This document shows positions 8,800 to 17,227 of a stretch of 33,019 nucleotides of DNA, one piece after another. Each line of letters starts with the position of its first letter. Position 1 is the first letter of the stretch. The DNA is from Nitrospirota bacterium. GTDB lineage: Bacteria > Nitrospirota > Nitrospiria > Nitrospirales > Nitrospiraceae. The stretch is from positions 1-33,019 of the forward strand of contig JAPLLI010000023.1 in the NCBI GenBank assembly GCA_026387615.1, read 5' to 3'. The notes under the pieces were generated by a model. The model was not told where the DNA came from and ran no database searches. It was given only the letters and a program-made list of their open reading frames with translations. A program made the translations under genes and the position numbers.

Positions 8800-9414
8800 C
8801 TAGCGGGTCACGATGGGAAGAACGGCGCGAAAGGTCTCGCGGCTGAACTCCGGCGCCTGACCGGCTTGAATCCTTGGATCGGTGAACGGCAGGAAACGGA
8901 CAATCTTTAGAAATGACCGTTCGGCCAGGACCGCGGCAATCTGCGCCTTGCGGTCATGGGTGATCGGGAGGGTATAGCCCTCGCCTCGCTTCCATTCCCA
9001 CAGAGTCGGCGCCAGCGACAGTTCCAGCCCCTGTCCTGCGAGCTGATGAAACCGGTCCACGATCCTGGCCTTATGCTGCTTGATCCCCTCCCCCTCCAAC
9101 ATCAGGGCACAGACGACATGATGCCCCCACCAAAAGAGCGTCCGGAAGGCAAAGACATTCGAGTCATGAAAATGTTTCGGGAAGTCCAAATACTGATAGG
9201 GGAAGAGCTCAAGATGTTCCCCCCTCACGAAATGGCAGTTGGCGGGATTGAAATCCGGCGGGGTCACGAGAGAAACAGACGCGGCCTCCCCTTTCAGCGC
9301 CACATGGGTGGCCATGAGATCATGCCGCACCTTGTCCATGATCTTCGCCTTGGCGCGAAAGAACTGCTGATCGGCCAGCAAGGCCGCTTCTTCTGCTGTA
9401 AACGGTACTGACAT
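8800..9414 (-). CDS. Hypothetical protein (MSVPFTAEEAALLADQQFF...)
   Basis: Long ORF; internal ATG at 9414 preferred over the 9528 start. Confidence 0.75.
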   Translation of the reverse strand: MSVPFTAEEAALLADQQFFRAKAKIMDKVRHDLMATHVALKGEAASVSLVTPPDFNPANCHFVRGEHLELFPYQYLDFPKHFHDSNVFAFRTLFWWGHHVVCALMLEGEGIKQHKARIVDRFHQLAGQGLELSLAPTLWEWKRGEGYTLPITHDRKAQIAAVLAERSFLKIVRFLPFTDPRIQAGQAPEFSRETFRAVLPIVTR

Positions 9415-9455
9415 GGCTATGAATAGGCTGGATGAACGGCTCGAAGGATGCTGCG

Positions 9456-9836
9456 CTATTTCTGCTGCGTCTCGAACTGGGAGACCGTCAAGTCGTACTG
9501 CGCCCGACATTCCGCACAACGGACCCACAGGGCATCTTGAAACACGTCCATCTCCCGGACCGACAGGGCCGACATATGGGTCCCCATGCAGGTTTTGAGC
9601 GCCGCGAGCGCGTCTTGCTCCGCAGACCCAGCCTCAGGCGAGGCGGACTCTGCTGCCGACGCCTGCTTGGTAATCGCGCCGGTGGTCACCCGATGGACCA
9701 TGCGGCAAGAACTGCACGTGAGCACCACAATGCGCTCCGGCTCGACGCGTTTGACCGTCAGACAGAGCGGATGCACCGACCAACATTGCTGGAGAAAGGC
9801 TCCACCACGAATTGTCTCTGCCATCGGATTCCTCAC
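9456..9836 (-). CDS. Hypothetical protein with two CxxC pairs
   Basis: LTCSSCRMVHRV ... VRCAECRAQYDL. Confidence 0.65.
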   Translation of the reverse strand: MRNPMAETIRGGAFLQQCWSVHPLCLTVKRVEPERIVVLTCSSCRMVHRVTTGAITKQASAAESASPEAGSAEQDALAALKTCMGTHMSALSVREMDVFQDALWVRCAECRAQYDLTVSQFETQQK

Positions 9837-9854
9837 GCCGAAACAATGGCCCCG

Positions 9855-10190
9855 CTACAGAGCCCAAAGGACCAACATCAGCAGCAGGCCAAGCCCATAG
9901 GGGAGCACGCAAGAATAGAGCAGCGCCGACCGGGCGCGGTCCGGCGACTCGTTGCGCGACAGTTGTTCTTTGTAGACAAATTCACGGGAAAGAATCAGCA
10001 CGGTGAGCGTCAGCGCCAAGGTCCGGCTTGTCCGCGGCCAGGTGTAGGCGCCGCTGGCAATGAAGTTGGCCGTGAAGAACCCGCTAAAGAGGAGAATCAG
10101 CGGAGCCAGAACGAGCCGGACTGATTCGGAAAAAAAGGCATGCCAACCCGGACGGGCTTCTACCGGGCTTGATTGTGAGCTGGGATTCAC
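9855..10190 (-). CDS. Small hypothetical membrane protein
   Basis: Two or more TM segments. GTG at 10190 overlaps the upstream stop as GTGA; the longer ORF starts at 10268. Confidence 0.6.
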   Translation of the reverse strand: MNPSSQSSPVEARPGWHAFFSESVRLVLAPLILLFSGFFTANFIASGAYTWPRTSRTLALTLTVLILSREFVYKEQLSRNESPDRARSALLYSCVLPYGLGLLLMLVLWAL

Positions 10191-10474
10191 GACCCGACGG
10201 CCACAGGAGTCCCTTCCTTCGACGAAGGAGAGGGAATGCCCTCTTGGGCGGCGCGACAGGTCTTGCACACGCGGGGTCGGACTTTGAGGAATGTCACTTT
10301 GCCGCTGGCCAGGCAGCTGTAATGGACGAACTCGTCACACAAAGTACAGCGAGACCAGCCGCCGGAGAAAAATGTCTTGTTGCGGTAGAGCCCTTCTTTG
10401 CAAACCTTGCAGTTCCGGGGTTCAATCCCCAGCAGCATCGGCTCCCAGTCTCCGCCACCTTTCCTGATACTCAT
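10187..10474 (-). CDS. Small protein with an eight-ligand C4HC3 zinc finger
   Basis: C-x2-C-x17-C-x2-C-x4-H-x2-C-x15-C-x2-C in MSIRKGGGDWEPMLLGIEPRNCKVC...; ATG at 10474. Confidence 0.7.
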   Translation of the reverse strand: MSIRKGGGDWEPMLLGIEPRNCKVCKEGLYRNKTFFSGGWSRCTLCDEFVHYSCLASGKVTFLKVRPRVCKTCRAAQEGIPSPSSKEGTPVAVGS

Positions 10475-10587
10475 GCCGCGGAGTATAGCGAAGCCGAGCG
10501 GCGAGAGGCAAGGGGCGGCCAAGGTTGCCCTTTACTGCCGCGTCGAGCGATATACATGCTCCCTCCAAGCTTACTCGTTATCTTTAA

Positions 10588-10684
10588 GGATGGGGGCTGA
10601 TTGATCTTCCACCGCGCGCGTCCAACGAGGGCCTTCTGAGGCCGCGCGTTGCGCGAGCACAGAAGATCATCAGCCTCCATCCCC
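10588..10684. repeat. Family B hairpin element
   Basis: Arms GGATGGGGGCTGATTGATCTTC / GAAGATCATCAGCCTCCATCCCC around CACCGCGCGCGTCCAACGAGGGCCTTCTGAGGCCGCGCGTTGCGCGAGCACA. Confidence 0.8.
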
Positions 10685-10768
10685 CGCTGTTTGACAGCCC
10701 CCAGCCTGTTTGTTACTCTCCCCAGCCGACTCTCATTACCAGACACCACAACCTCCATCTTCACGCTC

Positions 10769-11659
10769 ATGAACATCAAAGACTACCTTGAACAGAAACG
10801 AAACGACGTGGATCGGTTCCTCGATTCCGTCATGCCCAGCGCCACCACGCCGCCCGCCACGCTTCATGAGAGCATGAGATACAGCCTCATGGCGGGAGGA
10901 AAACGCGTCCGCCCGATCCTGGCCATGGCCGCAGCGGAAGCGGTGGGACAGCCGGCTCCCGGCCTCATGCCTGCCGCCTGTTCGCTGGAATTGATCCATA
11001 CCTACTCCCTGATTCACGACGACCTGCCGGCGATGGACAATGACGACTTCCGCCGCGGGAAACCGACGAACCACAAGGTCTATGGCGACGCCATGGCGAT
11101 CCTGGCAGGCGATGCCCTGCTGACCATGGCCTTCGATCTCTGCAGCCGCCCGGACCTCATGAAGGGCTGCGACCCGGCTCGCCAAGTGCGACTGATTCAA
11201 GAACTGGCCTATGGATCGGGCAACGTGGGGATGGTGGGCGGACAGGTCTTCGATATCCAGGCGGAAAACAAAGACATCGATCTCGCGACGCTCCAGAACA
11301 TCCATAAACATAAAACCGGCATGTTGATCCGCGCCGCGGTGCGGATGGGCGCCATTGCCGCCGGCGCAACCGACCGCCAGCTGGATGACCTCACGAGCTA
11401 TGCCGAAGATGTCGGACTGGCCTTCCAGATCGCAGATGACGTCCTCAACGTGACGGGAACGCGCGAGGAACTGGGCAAGAATCCCAACACCGACGCGGAA
11501 CGGGGCAAGAAAACCGCCCCGACGTTCTACGGAGCCGAGGGCGCCAGGAAACTGGCGGACGACTGTGTGGCCCGCGCCATCGCGCGTCTTTCCCCGTTCG
11601 GCCCAGCCGCTGAGCCGCTCAGCGAGATCGCGCGCTACATCACGTCGCGGAAAAACTAA
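10769..11659 (+). CDS. ispA: Polyprenyl synthetase (farnesyl/geranylgeranyl diphosphate synthase type)
   Basis: GGKRVRP, LIHTYSLIHDDLPAMDNDDFRRGKPTNHK, AFQIADDVLN. Confidence 0.93.
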   Translation: MNIKDYLEQKRNDVDRFLDSVMPSATTPPATLHESMRYSLMAGGKRVRPILAMAAAEAVGQPAPGLMPAACSLELIHTYSLIHDDLPAMDNDDFRRGKPTNHKVYGDAMAILAGDALLTMAFDLCSRPDLMKGCDPARQVRLIQELAYGSGNVGMVGGQVFDIQAENKDIDLATLQNIHKHKTGMLIRAAVRMGAIAAGATDRQLDDLTSYAEDVGLAFQIADDVLNVTGTREELGKNPNTDAERGKKTAPTFYGAEGARKLADDCVARAIARLSPFGPAAEPLSEIARYITSRKN

Positions 11660-11660
11660 C

Positions 11661-11747
11661 GTGATGAGTGATCAGTGATGGGTGATGAGGCAAGATGAAA
11701 CTGGCTCCTTACCTCGAACGTATCACGCATCACCCATCACGCATCAC
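11661..11747. repeat. Inverted heptamer arrays (GTGATGA)x4 ... (NNATCAC)x4
   Basis: GTGATGA GTGATCA GTGATGG GTGATGA; minus strand GTGATGC GTGATGG GTGATGC GTGATAC. Confidence 0.9.
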
Positions 11748-11756
11748 TTCTTCATC

Positions 11757-12740
11757 ATGAAAGCACTCGTCACAGGGGCGACCGGCTTTATCGGAGGCGC
11801 CGTCACACGCGCGCTGGTGGGCCGCGGCATCGACGTCCGTGTCCTGACCCGCGGCGGCGCCGACCTCCAAAATCTGCAGGGCCTGACGGTCGAACGGATC
11901 GAAGGCGATCTGCGCGACCAGGCCTCGTTGCGCAAGGCCCTCACCGGCTGCCAACAGCTCTACCATGTGGCGGCGCACTATGCGCTCTGGGCCAAAGATC
12001 CCTCGATCTTTTACGACGTCAACGTGACCGGCACGAAAAATCTGCTGGAAGCGGCCCGTTCGGTCGGCACAGCACGGATCGTCTACTGCAGCACCATCGG
12101 CGCGATCGGCCTCCCGCCCGGTGGAGGACTCGGCACGGAAGAGACGCCCGTCTCGCTCGATCAAATGGCGGGCCACTATAAACGGTCGAAGTACTTGGCG
12201 GAGCAAGAGGTCTTGAAACTCGCGAAGGCCGGGCTGCCGGTCGTCATCGTGAACCCCAGCGCCCCGGTCGGAGCAGGCGACGTGAAGCCGACCCCGACCG
12301 GGCAGGTCATCGTGGATTTCATGAAGGGCCGGATGCCGGCCTATATCGAAACCGACATGAACATCGTGGACGTCGATGACGTGGCAGCCGGCCATCTGCT
12401 GGCCATGGAGAAGGGCCGGATCGGCGAACGCTATATTCTGGGCAACAAGAACTTGATGCTACGCGAAGTGTTCGAGATTTTAAGCCGCTTGACCGGCGTC
12501 AAGGCTCCCACGGTCAAACTACCGCGGCTCGCGATTCTCCCCCTGGCCTACCTCAATCAATGGATCGCCAACTTCACAGGCCAGCCACCCCGCATTCCGC
12601 TCGAAGGGGTGAAGATGGCCAAGTACAAAATGCACTACGATTGCGGCAAGGCGATTCGCGAGCTCGGCATCCCGCAAACGCCGCCGGAGATTGCCTTGGG
12701 AAAAGCAGTCCAATGGTTCCGAGATCATAAGTACGTGTAG
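11757..12740 (+). CDS. hpnA: Hopanoid-associated sugar epimerase (extended SDR)
   Basis: MKALVTGATGFIGGAVTRALVGRGIDVRVLTR...YKRSKYLAEQEV...NPSAPVGAGDVKPTPTGQ... Confidence 0.88.
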   Translation: MKALVTGATGFIGGAVTRALVGRGIDVRVLTRGGADLQNLQGLTVERIEGDLRDQASLRKALTGCQQLYHVAAHYALWAKDPSIFYDVNVTGTKNLLEAARSVGTARIVYCSTIGAIGLPPGGGLGTEETPVSLDQMAGHYKRSKYLAEQEVLKLAKAGLPVVIVNPSAPVGAGDVKPTPTGQVIVDFMKGRMPAYIETDMNIVDVDDVAAGHLLAMEKGRIGERYILGNKNLMLREVFEILSRLTGVKAPTVKLPRLAILPLAYLNQWIANFTGQPPRIPLEGVKMAKYKMHYDCGKAIRELGIPQTPPEIALGKAVQWFRDHKYV

Positions 12741-12746
12741 CCAAAT

Positions 12747-12866
12747 GTGATGAGTAACGAGTGATGGGTGATCAGTTTAAAGAAAGCCAAAAAGATCCCT
12801 CGTTATCGCAGGAGCAATCGTGCCCTGGCACCTCCGTCTCATCACTCATCACCCATCACTGATCAC
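12747..12866. repeat. Inverted heptamer arrays, GTGATGA type
   Basis: GTGATGA GTAACGA GTGATGG GTGATCA; minus strand GTGATCA GTGATGG GTGATGA GTGATGA. Confidence 0.9.
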
Positions 12867-12873
12867 CGGACTT

Positions 12874-13686
12874 ATGGACCTCCTGGCCCTGTTCTTTAAA
12901 ACCATCCTCTTCCGTCCCTACGTCTTTGCCTTCCTGGCTGCCTTTCTGTTCGCCGCGATCAAACTGATTGGCTGGCCGCGCACCTGGCGATTCTGGCTGA
13001 TTAGCTGGGCCACCGCCTTCGTCTGCGAATTTTCCTCCACACGCAACGGGATTCCCTTCGGCTGGTACCACTACAATGGCTCAACCGTGAGGCAGGAGCT
13101 CTACGTCTCCAACATTCCCTTCATGGACTCGATCTCATTCAGTTTCCTCCTCTACGCAGCCTACTGCGTGACGCTCTGTTTTCTGCTCCCGTCCCATCGT
13201 GCCCCTGATCGCCCACGTTCCTGGCTCACCCAGCTCTACTTCGATCGCGCCACCCGCACCGGTTGGCCAGTCCTCCTCGTCACAGCGCTGTTTTATGCCT
13301 TCATCGACATGGTCATCGACCCGGTCGCTTTGCGAGGCGACCGCTGGTTCCTGGGCAAGATCTACTACTACCCGGATCCCGGCACCCACTTCGGCGTGCC
13401 CCTCGCGAACTATGTCGGCTGGGCCGTGGTTGGGCTGATTTCCCTTTCCATCTACTTCCGATTCGACCGGCGGCTTCCGGAGCCAGCCTTCCCCGCCGAC
13501 CACTCCGTCACCACCAGGCTCCTCCTCGGCGTCGGCCTCTATTATGGCGTGCTGGCGTTTAACCTTGGCGTAACATTCTGGATCGGCGAATCGCTGCTCG
13601 GCATGACGGGCCTGCTAATGTACGTCCCCGTAACGGTCTTGCTCCTGCTCCGGCTTCTCAAGCCGCTCGAACCAGGCAATCCTTAG
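12874..13686 (+). CDS. Carotenoid biosynthesis protein (CruF-like/DUF422 membrane protein)
   Basis: FVCEFSSTRNGIPFGWYHYNGSTVRQELYVSNIPFMDSISFSFLLYAAY...FIDMVIDPVALRGDRWFLGKIYYYPDPGTHFGVPLANYVGW. Confidence 0.85.
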   Translation: MDLLALFFKTILFRPYVFAFLAAFLFAAIKLIGWPRTWRFWLISWATAFVCEFSSTRNGIPFGWYHYNGSTVRQELYVSNIPFMDSISFSFLLYAAYCVTLCFLLPSHRAPDRPRSWLTQLYFDRATRTGWPVLLVTALFYAFIDMVIDPVALRGDRWFLGKIYYYPDPGTHFGVPLANYVGWAVVGLISLSIYFRFDRRLPEPAFPADHSVTTRLLLGVGLYYGVLAFNLGVTFWIGESLLGMTGLLMYVPVTVLLLLRLLKPLEPGNP

Positions 13687-13750
13687 CCATTAGGCCTGCC
13701 GGTGGCAATAACTCGGAATAATTTTGTATAGTGCAGTCCGAGGCGATACG

Positions 13751-14368
13751 ATGCGAAACAAGCTCCTGATAGTCATCCTTTTTTCAGTACTGGCCGGTGC
13801 CGCGACGTTCGGCTGGCTGGGCTATCGCCTGTTCACCACGGGCTTTAGCGCGAAGACTGAACCCCAGGCGATCGAGGTGTTCATGGCTCGTCAGATTCGT
13901 CATCTCGCCATCCCCCTCAAGCAACGAAACACACCCAACCCCGTCCCGCTCAGCCCCGACCTCTTGCAGGAAGGGTTGGCCCACTTCGCAGACCATTGCG
14001 CGGTCTGCCATGCCAACGACGGGAGCGGGCAGACGCCCATCGGCAAGAATGTGTACCCCAAGGCGCCGGATCTCCGGTTAGCCGATACACAATCGATGTC
14101 CGACGGAGAACTCTTCTGGGTCATTCACAACGGCATTCGCTTTACCGCGATGCCGGCCTGGGGCGAAGGCGACCCGGCCCAGGACCTGGACAGCTGGAAG
14201 CTGGTCCACTTCCTTCGCCATCTTCCGCAACTGACGCCAGAAGAACTCGATCAGATGAAGGGGCTCAACCCCAAAACGAAGAAAGACCTAACAGAAGAAG
14301 CCGCGTTCGACCAATTCCTCCAGGGGAACGACCTGGCGATACAGCCAGAAAGCGGACACCACCATTAA
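13751..14368 (+). CDS. Monohaem class I cytochrome c, membrane-anchored or secreted
   Basis: N-terminal hydrophobic segment; CAVCH haem site; distal TAMPAWG motif. Confidence 0.9.
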   Translation: MRNKLLIVILFSVLAGAATFGWLGYRLFTTGFSAKTEPQAIEVFMARQIRHLAIPLKQRNTPNPVPLSPDLLQEGLAHFADHCAVCHANDGSGQTPIGKNVYPKAPDLRLADTQSMSDGELFWVIHNGIRFTAMPAWGEGDPAQDLDSWKLVHFLRHLPQLTPEELDQMKGLNPKTKKDLTEEAAFDQFLQGNDLAIQPESGHHH

Positions 14369-14400
14369 GCGACCTCTTGTCTGAAAAGGACGAATGCCGC

Positions 14401-14733
14401 ATGATTTACCGGAGCCTTCTCGCTTGCGCCTTGTGCCTCATCGCCACCACCGCCTTCGCCCACGGCACCGGCCAACATGTGCTCGGCACGATCACGGCCA
14501 TTGACGCGACGCACCTCGAAATCAAAACGCCCAAAGGCCAGACCGTGAACGTGCTCGTGACCAAACAAACCCGGTTCAGAGAAAAAGGCAATCCCAACAG
14601 CACCCACGTGCCATCGGTGGGGGATCGCGTGGTGATCGAAGCCTCGACGGCCAACCAGGTCCTGACGGCCACCGACGTCCATTACTCATCCGGCGCCCGG
14701 GCGCCGGTTCCCACACAACCGGCTCTGCCGTAA
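14401..14733 (+). CDS. Secreted small beta-rich protein (DUF5666-like)
   Basis: MIYRSLLACALCLIATTAFAHG signal peptide; VLGTITAIDATHLEIKTPKGQTVNVLVTKQTRFREKG...VGDRVVIEA. Confidence 0.72.
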   Translation: MIYRSLLACALCLIATTAFAHGTGQHVLGTITAIDATHLEIKTPKGQTVNVLVTKQTRFREKGNPNSTHVPSVGDRVVIEASTANQVLTATDVHYSSGARAPVPTQPALP

Positions 14734-14744
14734 TAAGGTGACCC

Positions 14745-15206
14745 ATGCCAACCGTTCGCGTCACACGAGAAATCCATAACTACCTTTTTCGCGGCGGGTT
14801 TCAAGCCGTGACCACTCGCGTGCTGATCACGGGCATCGCGGTCTTCCTGGCCGTCATGACCGTGCCGGGCATTGAGGTCGACTCGATCCCGGCCGGAATG
14901 GCCGCCATCCTCGTGCTCATGTTTCTCAACCTCTTGGTCCGGCCCATTCTCTTTGTGCTCACCCTTCCCTTGATCGTCCTTTCGTTGGGACTCTTTCTCA
15001 TTGTGGTCAACGCCCTGCTCTTGGAACTGACCGCCTATCTGGTGAAAGGGTTCACTGTCGCAGGATTTTGGCCGGCCGTCGGTGGCGCAGTCGTGATCAG
15101 TCTGGTCACCACGATCCTGAATGCCTGGACCGCTGAGCCCCGCCCGACGGAGCCCCAGGCATTCCCTCAACAACGTCCACCCAAGATCATCAATCCTGAC
15201 GAATAA
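14745..15206 (+). CDS. Phage holin family IV (4-TMS) membrane protein
   Basis: Four hydrophobic segments: FLAVMTVPGIEVDSIPAGMAAILVLMFLNLLVRPILFVLTLPLIVLSLGLFLIVVNALLLELTAYL. Confidence 0.82.
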   Translation: MPTVRVTREIHNYLFRGGFQAVTTRVLITGIAVFLAVMTVPGIEVDSIPAGMAAILVLMFLNLLVRPILFVLTLPLIVLSLGLFLIVVNALLLELTAYLVKGFTVAGFWPAVGGAVVISLVTTILNAWTAEPRPTEPQAFPQQRPPKIINPDE

Positions 15207-15279
15207 CGACCCTATTCCTTTTCATTGAATTGCTCGTCGCGCATTGTTACAATGCGTGCTTGGCCACCCGAATGCACGC

Positions 15280-17097
15280 ATGACACCCACAACCCCACAC
15301 AGCAAACCACTTCCCGAAACGCATCTCCAGCGCGCCTTAACATCCGTGCTCAACGACTTGCCGGTCGACGCCGCGCTCGCCGCCATCTTCCACCGTGACC
15401 AAGGCCCGCTGGTCGGCCATGCCGCACGAGGCTTCACCCCGCGCGATATTCAGGCGATCCTCCGGACCTTGTCGGCTCCCGCCGTCGCGGCCGGGGCGCC
15501 TTCCGGCGATCCAGAAGACGGGCGCACGATTCGTCTCCGCTTGATTACGCCTGGCGCGAAATCGATGCTCTCGGTTCCCCTCCGATATCGGAACCGAACC
15601 TATGGCTTCCTCGTCATCGGACGAAAAGAGAGCGCCACGTTCGCGAAAAAAGAAAAAAGCTTAATGGAGCAGGCCAGCGACGAGGTCACGAAGACCCTAG
15701 AACGCGAAGGCCTGTTCGACATGAATGTCGTGCTCAGTCGGCCGTATGTCGCCCAGGAACCGGTCCCCACGACCCCCAGTCCTGCGGAAATGTTTGCCGC
15801 ACCGGCCTCTCAGCTCACACCGGAATTGCAAGACAAGATTATCGCCGCCTTGACGGATGCCAACCAATACGTCGCCTATGATCGCATCTGGGCCTGCCAC
15901 TACGATCCCCTCGCCGGCAACGTCGAAGTCCTGGGAATGGCCGGCGATCTGAAGAGCGATCAGAAAGACGGCAAGAAAGACCTGAAACCGGGCCACCGCC
16001 TCACGCTCGACAGTTCAGCCTCCGGATGGGCCGTCCGCCATCGTAAACCGCGCGTGGATCACGATCTCGCCTCCACGCAGGGGCGCTTCCTCGATCATAA
16101 GTATCTGTTTAAAGACCGGCTGCTCTCCTCGCTCGTCGTGCCGTTCTTCGTCCGGGGACAAGTGGGCGGGACCATCACTCTGGCTTCAAAAGAAGCCGGG
16201 CGCTATCAACAGACGGATGCCCGCACGCTTGAGCCGATTATCGTCAAGATCGCCGAAATCCTCCAGGCTCCGGTATCGGCGCCGGCCAGCCAGGCCCAGT
16301 CCGCTGGCCAAGAAGGCGCGCCAGGAGAGGCCTCAGCTCCGGATTCTTCTGAGCCCATCATCAGAAAGCAGGAGCGGCAGGCTGCGATCGGCGAGTTCAG
16401 CATGTTCCTGGCCACGGAAGTGCGGGAACCCCTCGCGTCAATCCGAGCCCAACTGGAAGAAGTCACGGCGGAAGGCATCCTCGACTTCGACCCCCCGACG
16501 CGCGTCGAGAACGCGATGCGCGACTTGATCCGCGTCGAAGCCATCCTGAACGAAATTTTAGACTTCGCGAAACCGCTCGAACTGAACCGGCGGCTCCTCC
16601 GCATCCCCGAAGTGATCGAAAGCGCGCTCACGGTGGTCGCCACCGACCTCGAAGTCACCAGAATCCAGGTGACCAAGGACTATGCGACGATAATCGCACC
16701 GGTGCGCGGCGTCGAATCCAAAATCCTGCTAGTCTTTTTGAGCATTTTCAAGAACGCCGGCGAAGCGATGAGCCCGGGAGGCCATCTCCATATCCAGATC
16801 ACCCAGCATCGCGCGGGGCGCGGAGTGGAAGATCAAATCCTCATCAAGAACGACGGAGCCCCCATCCCAGCAGAAATCGTCGACAAGGTGTTCGAGCCGT
16901 TTTTCACCACGAAGCGCGCCGGTACAGGCCTGGGCCTCGCCACGGTCAAGAAGATCGTCGAAGAACATGGCGGCTCCATTGCCATCGGCAGCGCCCCAGG
17001 CGAAGGCACCACCGTCACCATCCGTCTCCCAGGTCTCAGCCGCGGCCCGTCCTATCGAGGACGAGGACGCCGGCCTCCCACACGCCGCCCTGCCTAA
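15280..17097 (+). CDS. GAF-domain sensor histidine-kinase-like protein with degenerate H-box
   Basis: GAF-like N-terminal regions. HATPase motifs FKNAGEAM, IKNDGAPIP, FEPFFTTKRAGTGLGLATVKKIVEEHGG. H-box reads LATEVREPLASIR. Confidence 0.85.
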   Translation: MTPTTPHSKPLPETHLQRALTSVLNDLPVDAALAAIFHRDQGPLVGHAARGFTPRDIQAILRTLSAPAVAAGAPSGDPEDGRTIRLRLITPGAKSMLSVPLRYRNRTYGFLVIGRKESATFAKKEKSLMEQASDEVTKTLEREGLFDMNVVLSRPYVAQEPVPTTPSPAEMFAAPASQLTPELQDKIIAALTDANQYVAYDRIWACHYDPLAGNVEVLGMAGDLKSDQKDGKKDLKPGHRLTLDSSASGWAVRHRKPRVDHDLASTQGRFLDHKYLFKDRLLSSLVVPFFVRGQVGGTITLASKEAGRYQQTDARTLEPIIVKIAEILQAPVSAPASQAQSAGQEGAPGEASAPDSSEPIIRKQERQAAIGEFSMFLATEVREPLASIRAQLEEVTAEGILDFDPPTRVENAMRDLIRVEAILNEILDFAKPLELNRRLLRIPEVIESALTVVATDLEVTRIQVTKDYATIIAPVRGVESKILLVFLSIFKNAGEAMSPGGHLHIQITQHRAGRGVEDQILIKNDGAPIPAEIVDKVFEPFFTTKRAGTGLGLATVKKIVEEHGGSIAIGSAPGEGTTVTIRLPGLSRGPSYRGRGRRPPTRRPA

Positions 17098-17101
17098 CCG
17101 G

Positions 17102-17227
17102 GCAGGACGCTGAAAAATACCGTCAGTATCGTTCTCGCCTCAAACGCATCCTCAACGAGCCCAAGGCTACGCCTCCGGTGCGCTCATCGTCTGCGGCCTT
17201 GCTGAACAGGCTTTTTGAGCGTCCTGC
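17102..17227. repeat. Family C palindromic element (reverse orientation)
   Basis: GCAGGACGCTGAAAAA ... CTTTTTGAGCGTCCTGC. Reverse complement contains CAGCAAGGCCGCAGACG, CCGGAGGCGTA, GTTGAGGATGCGTTTGAGGCGAGAACGA. Confidence 0.85.
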
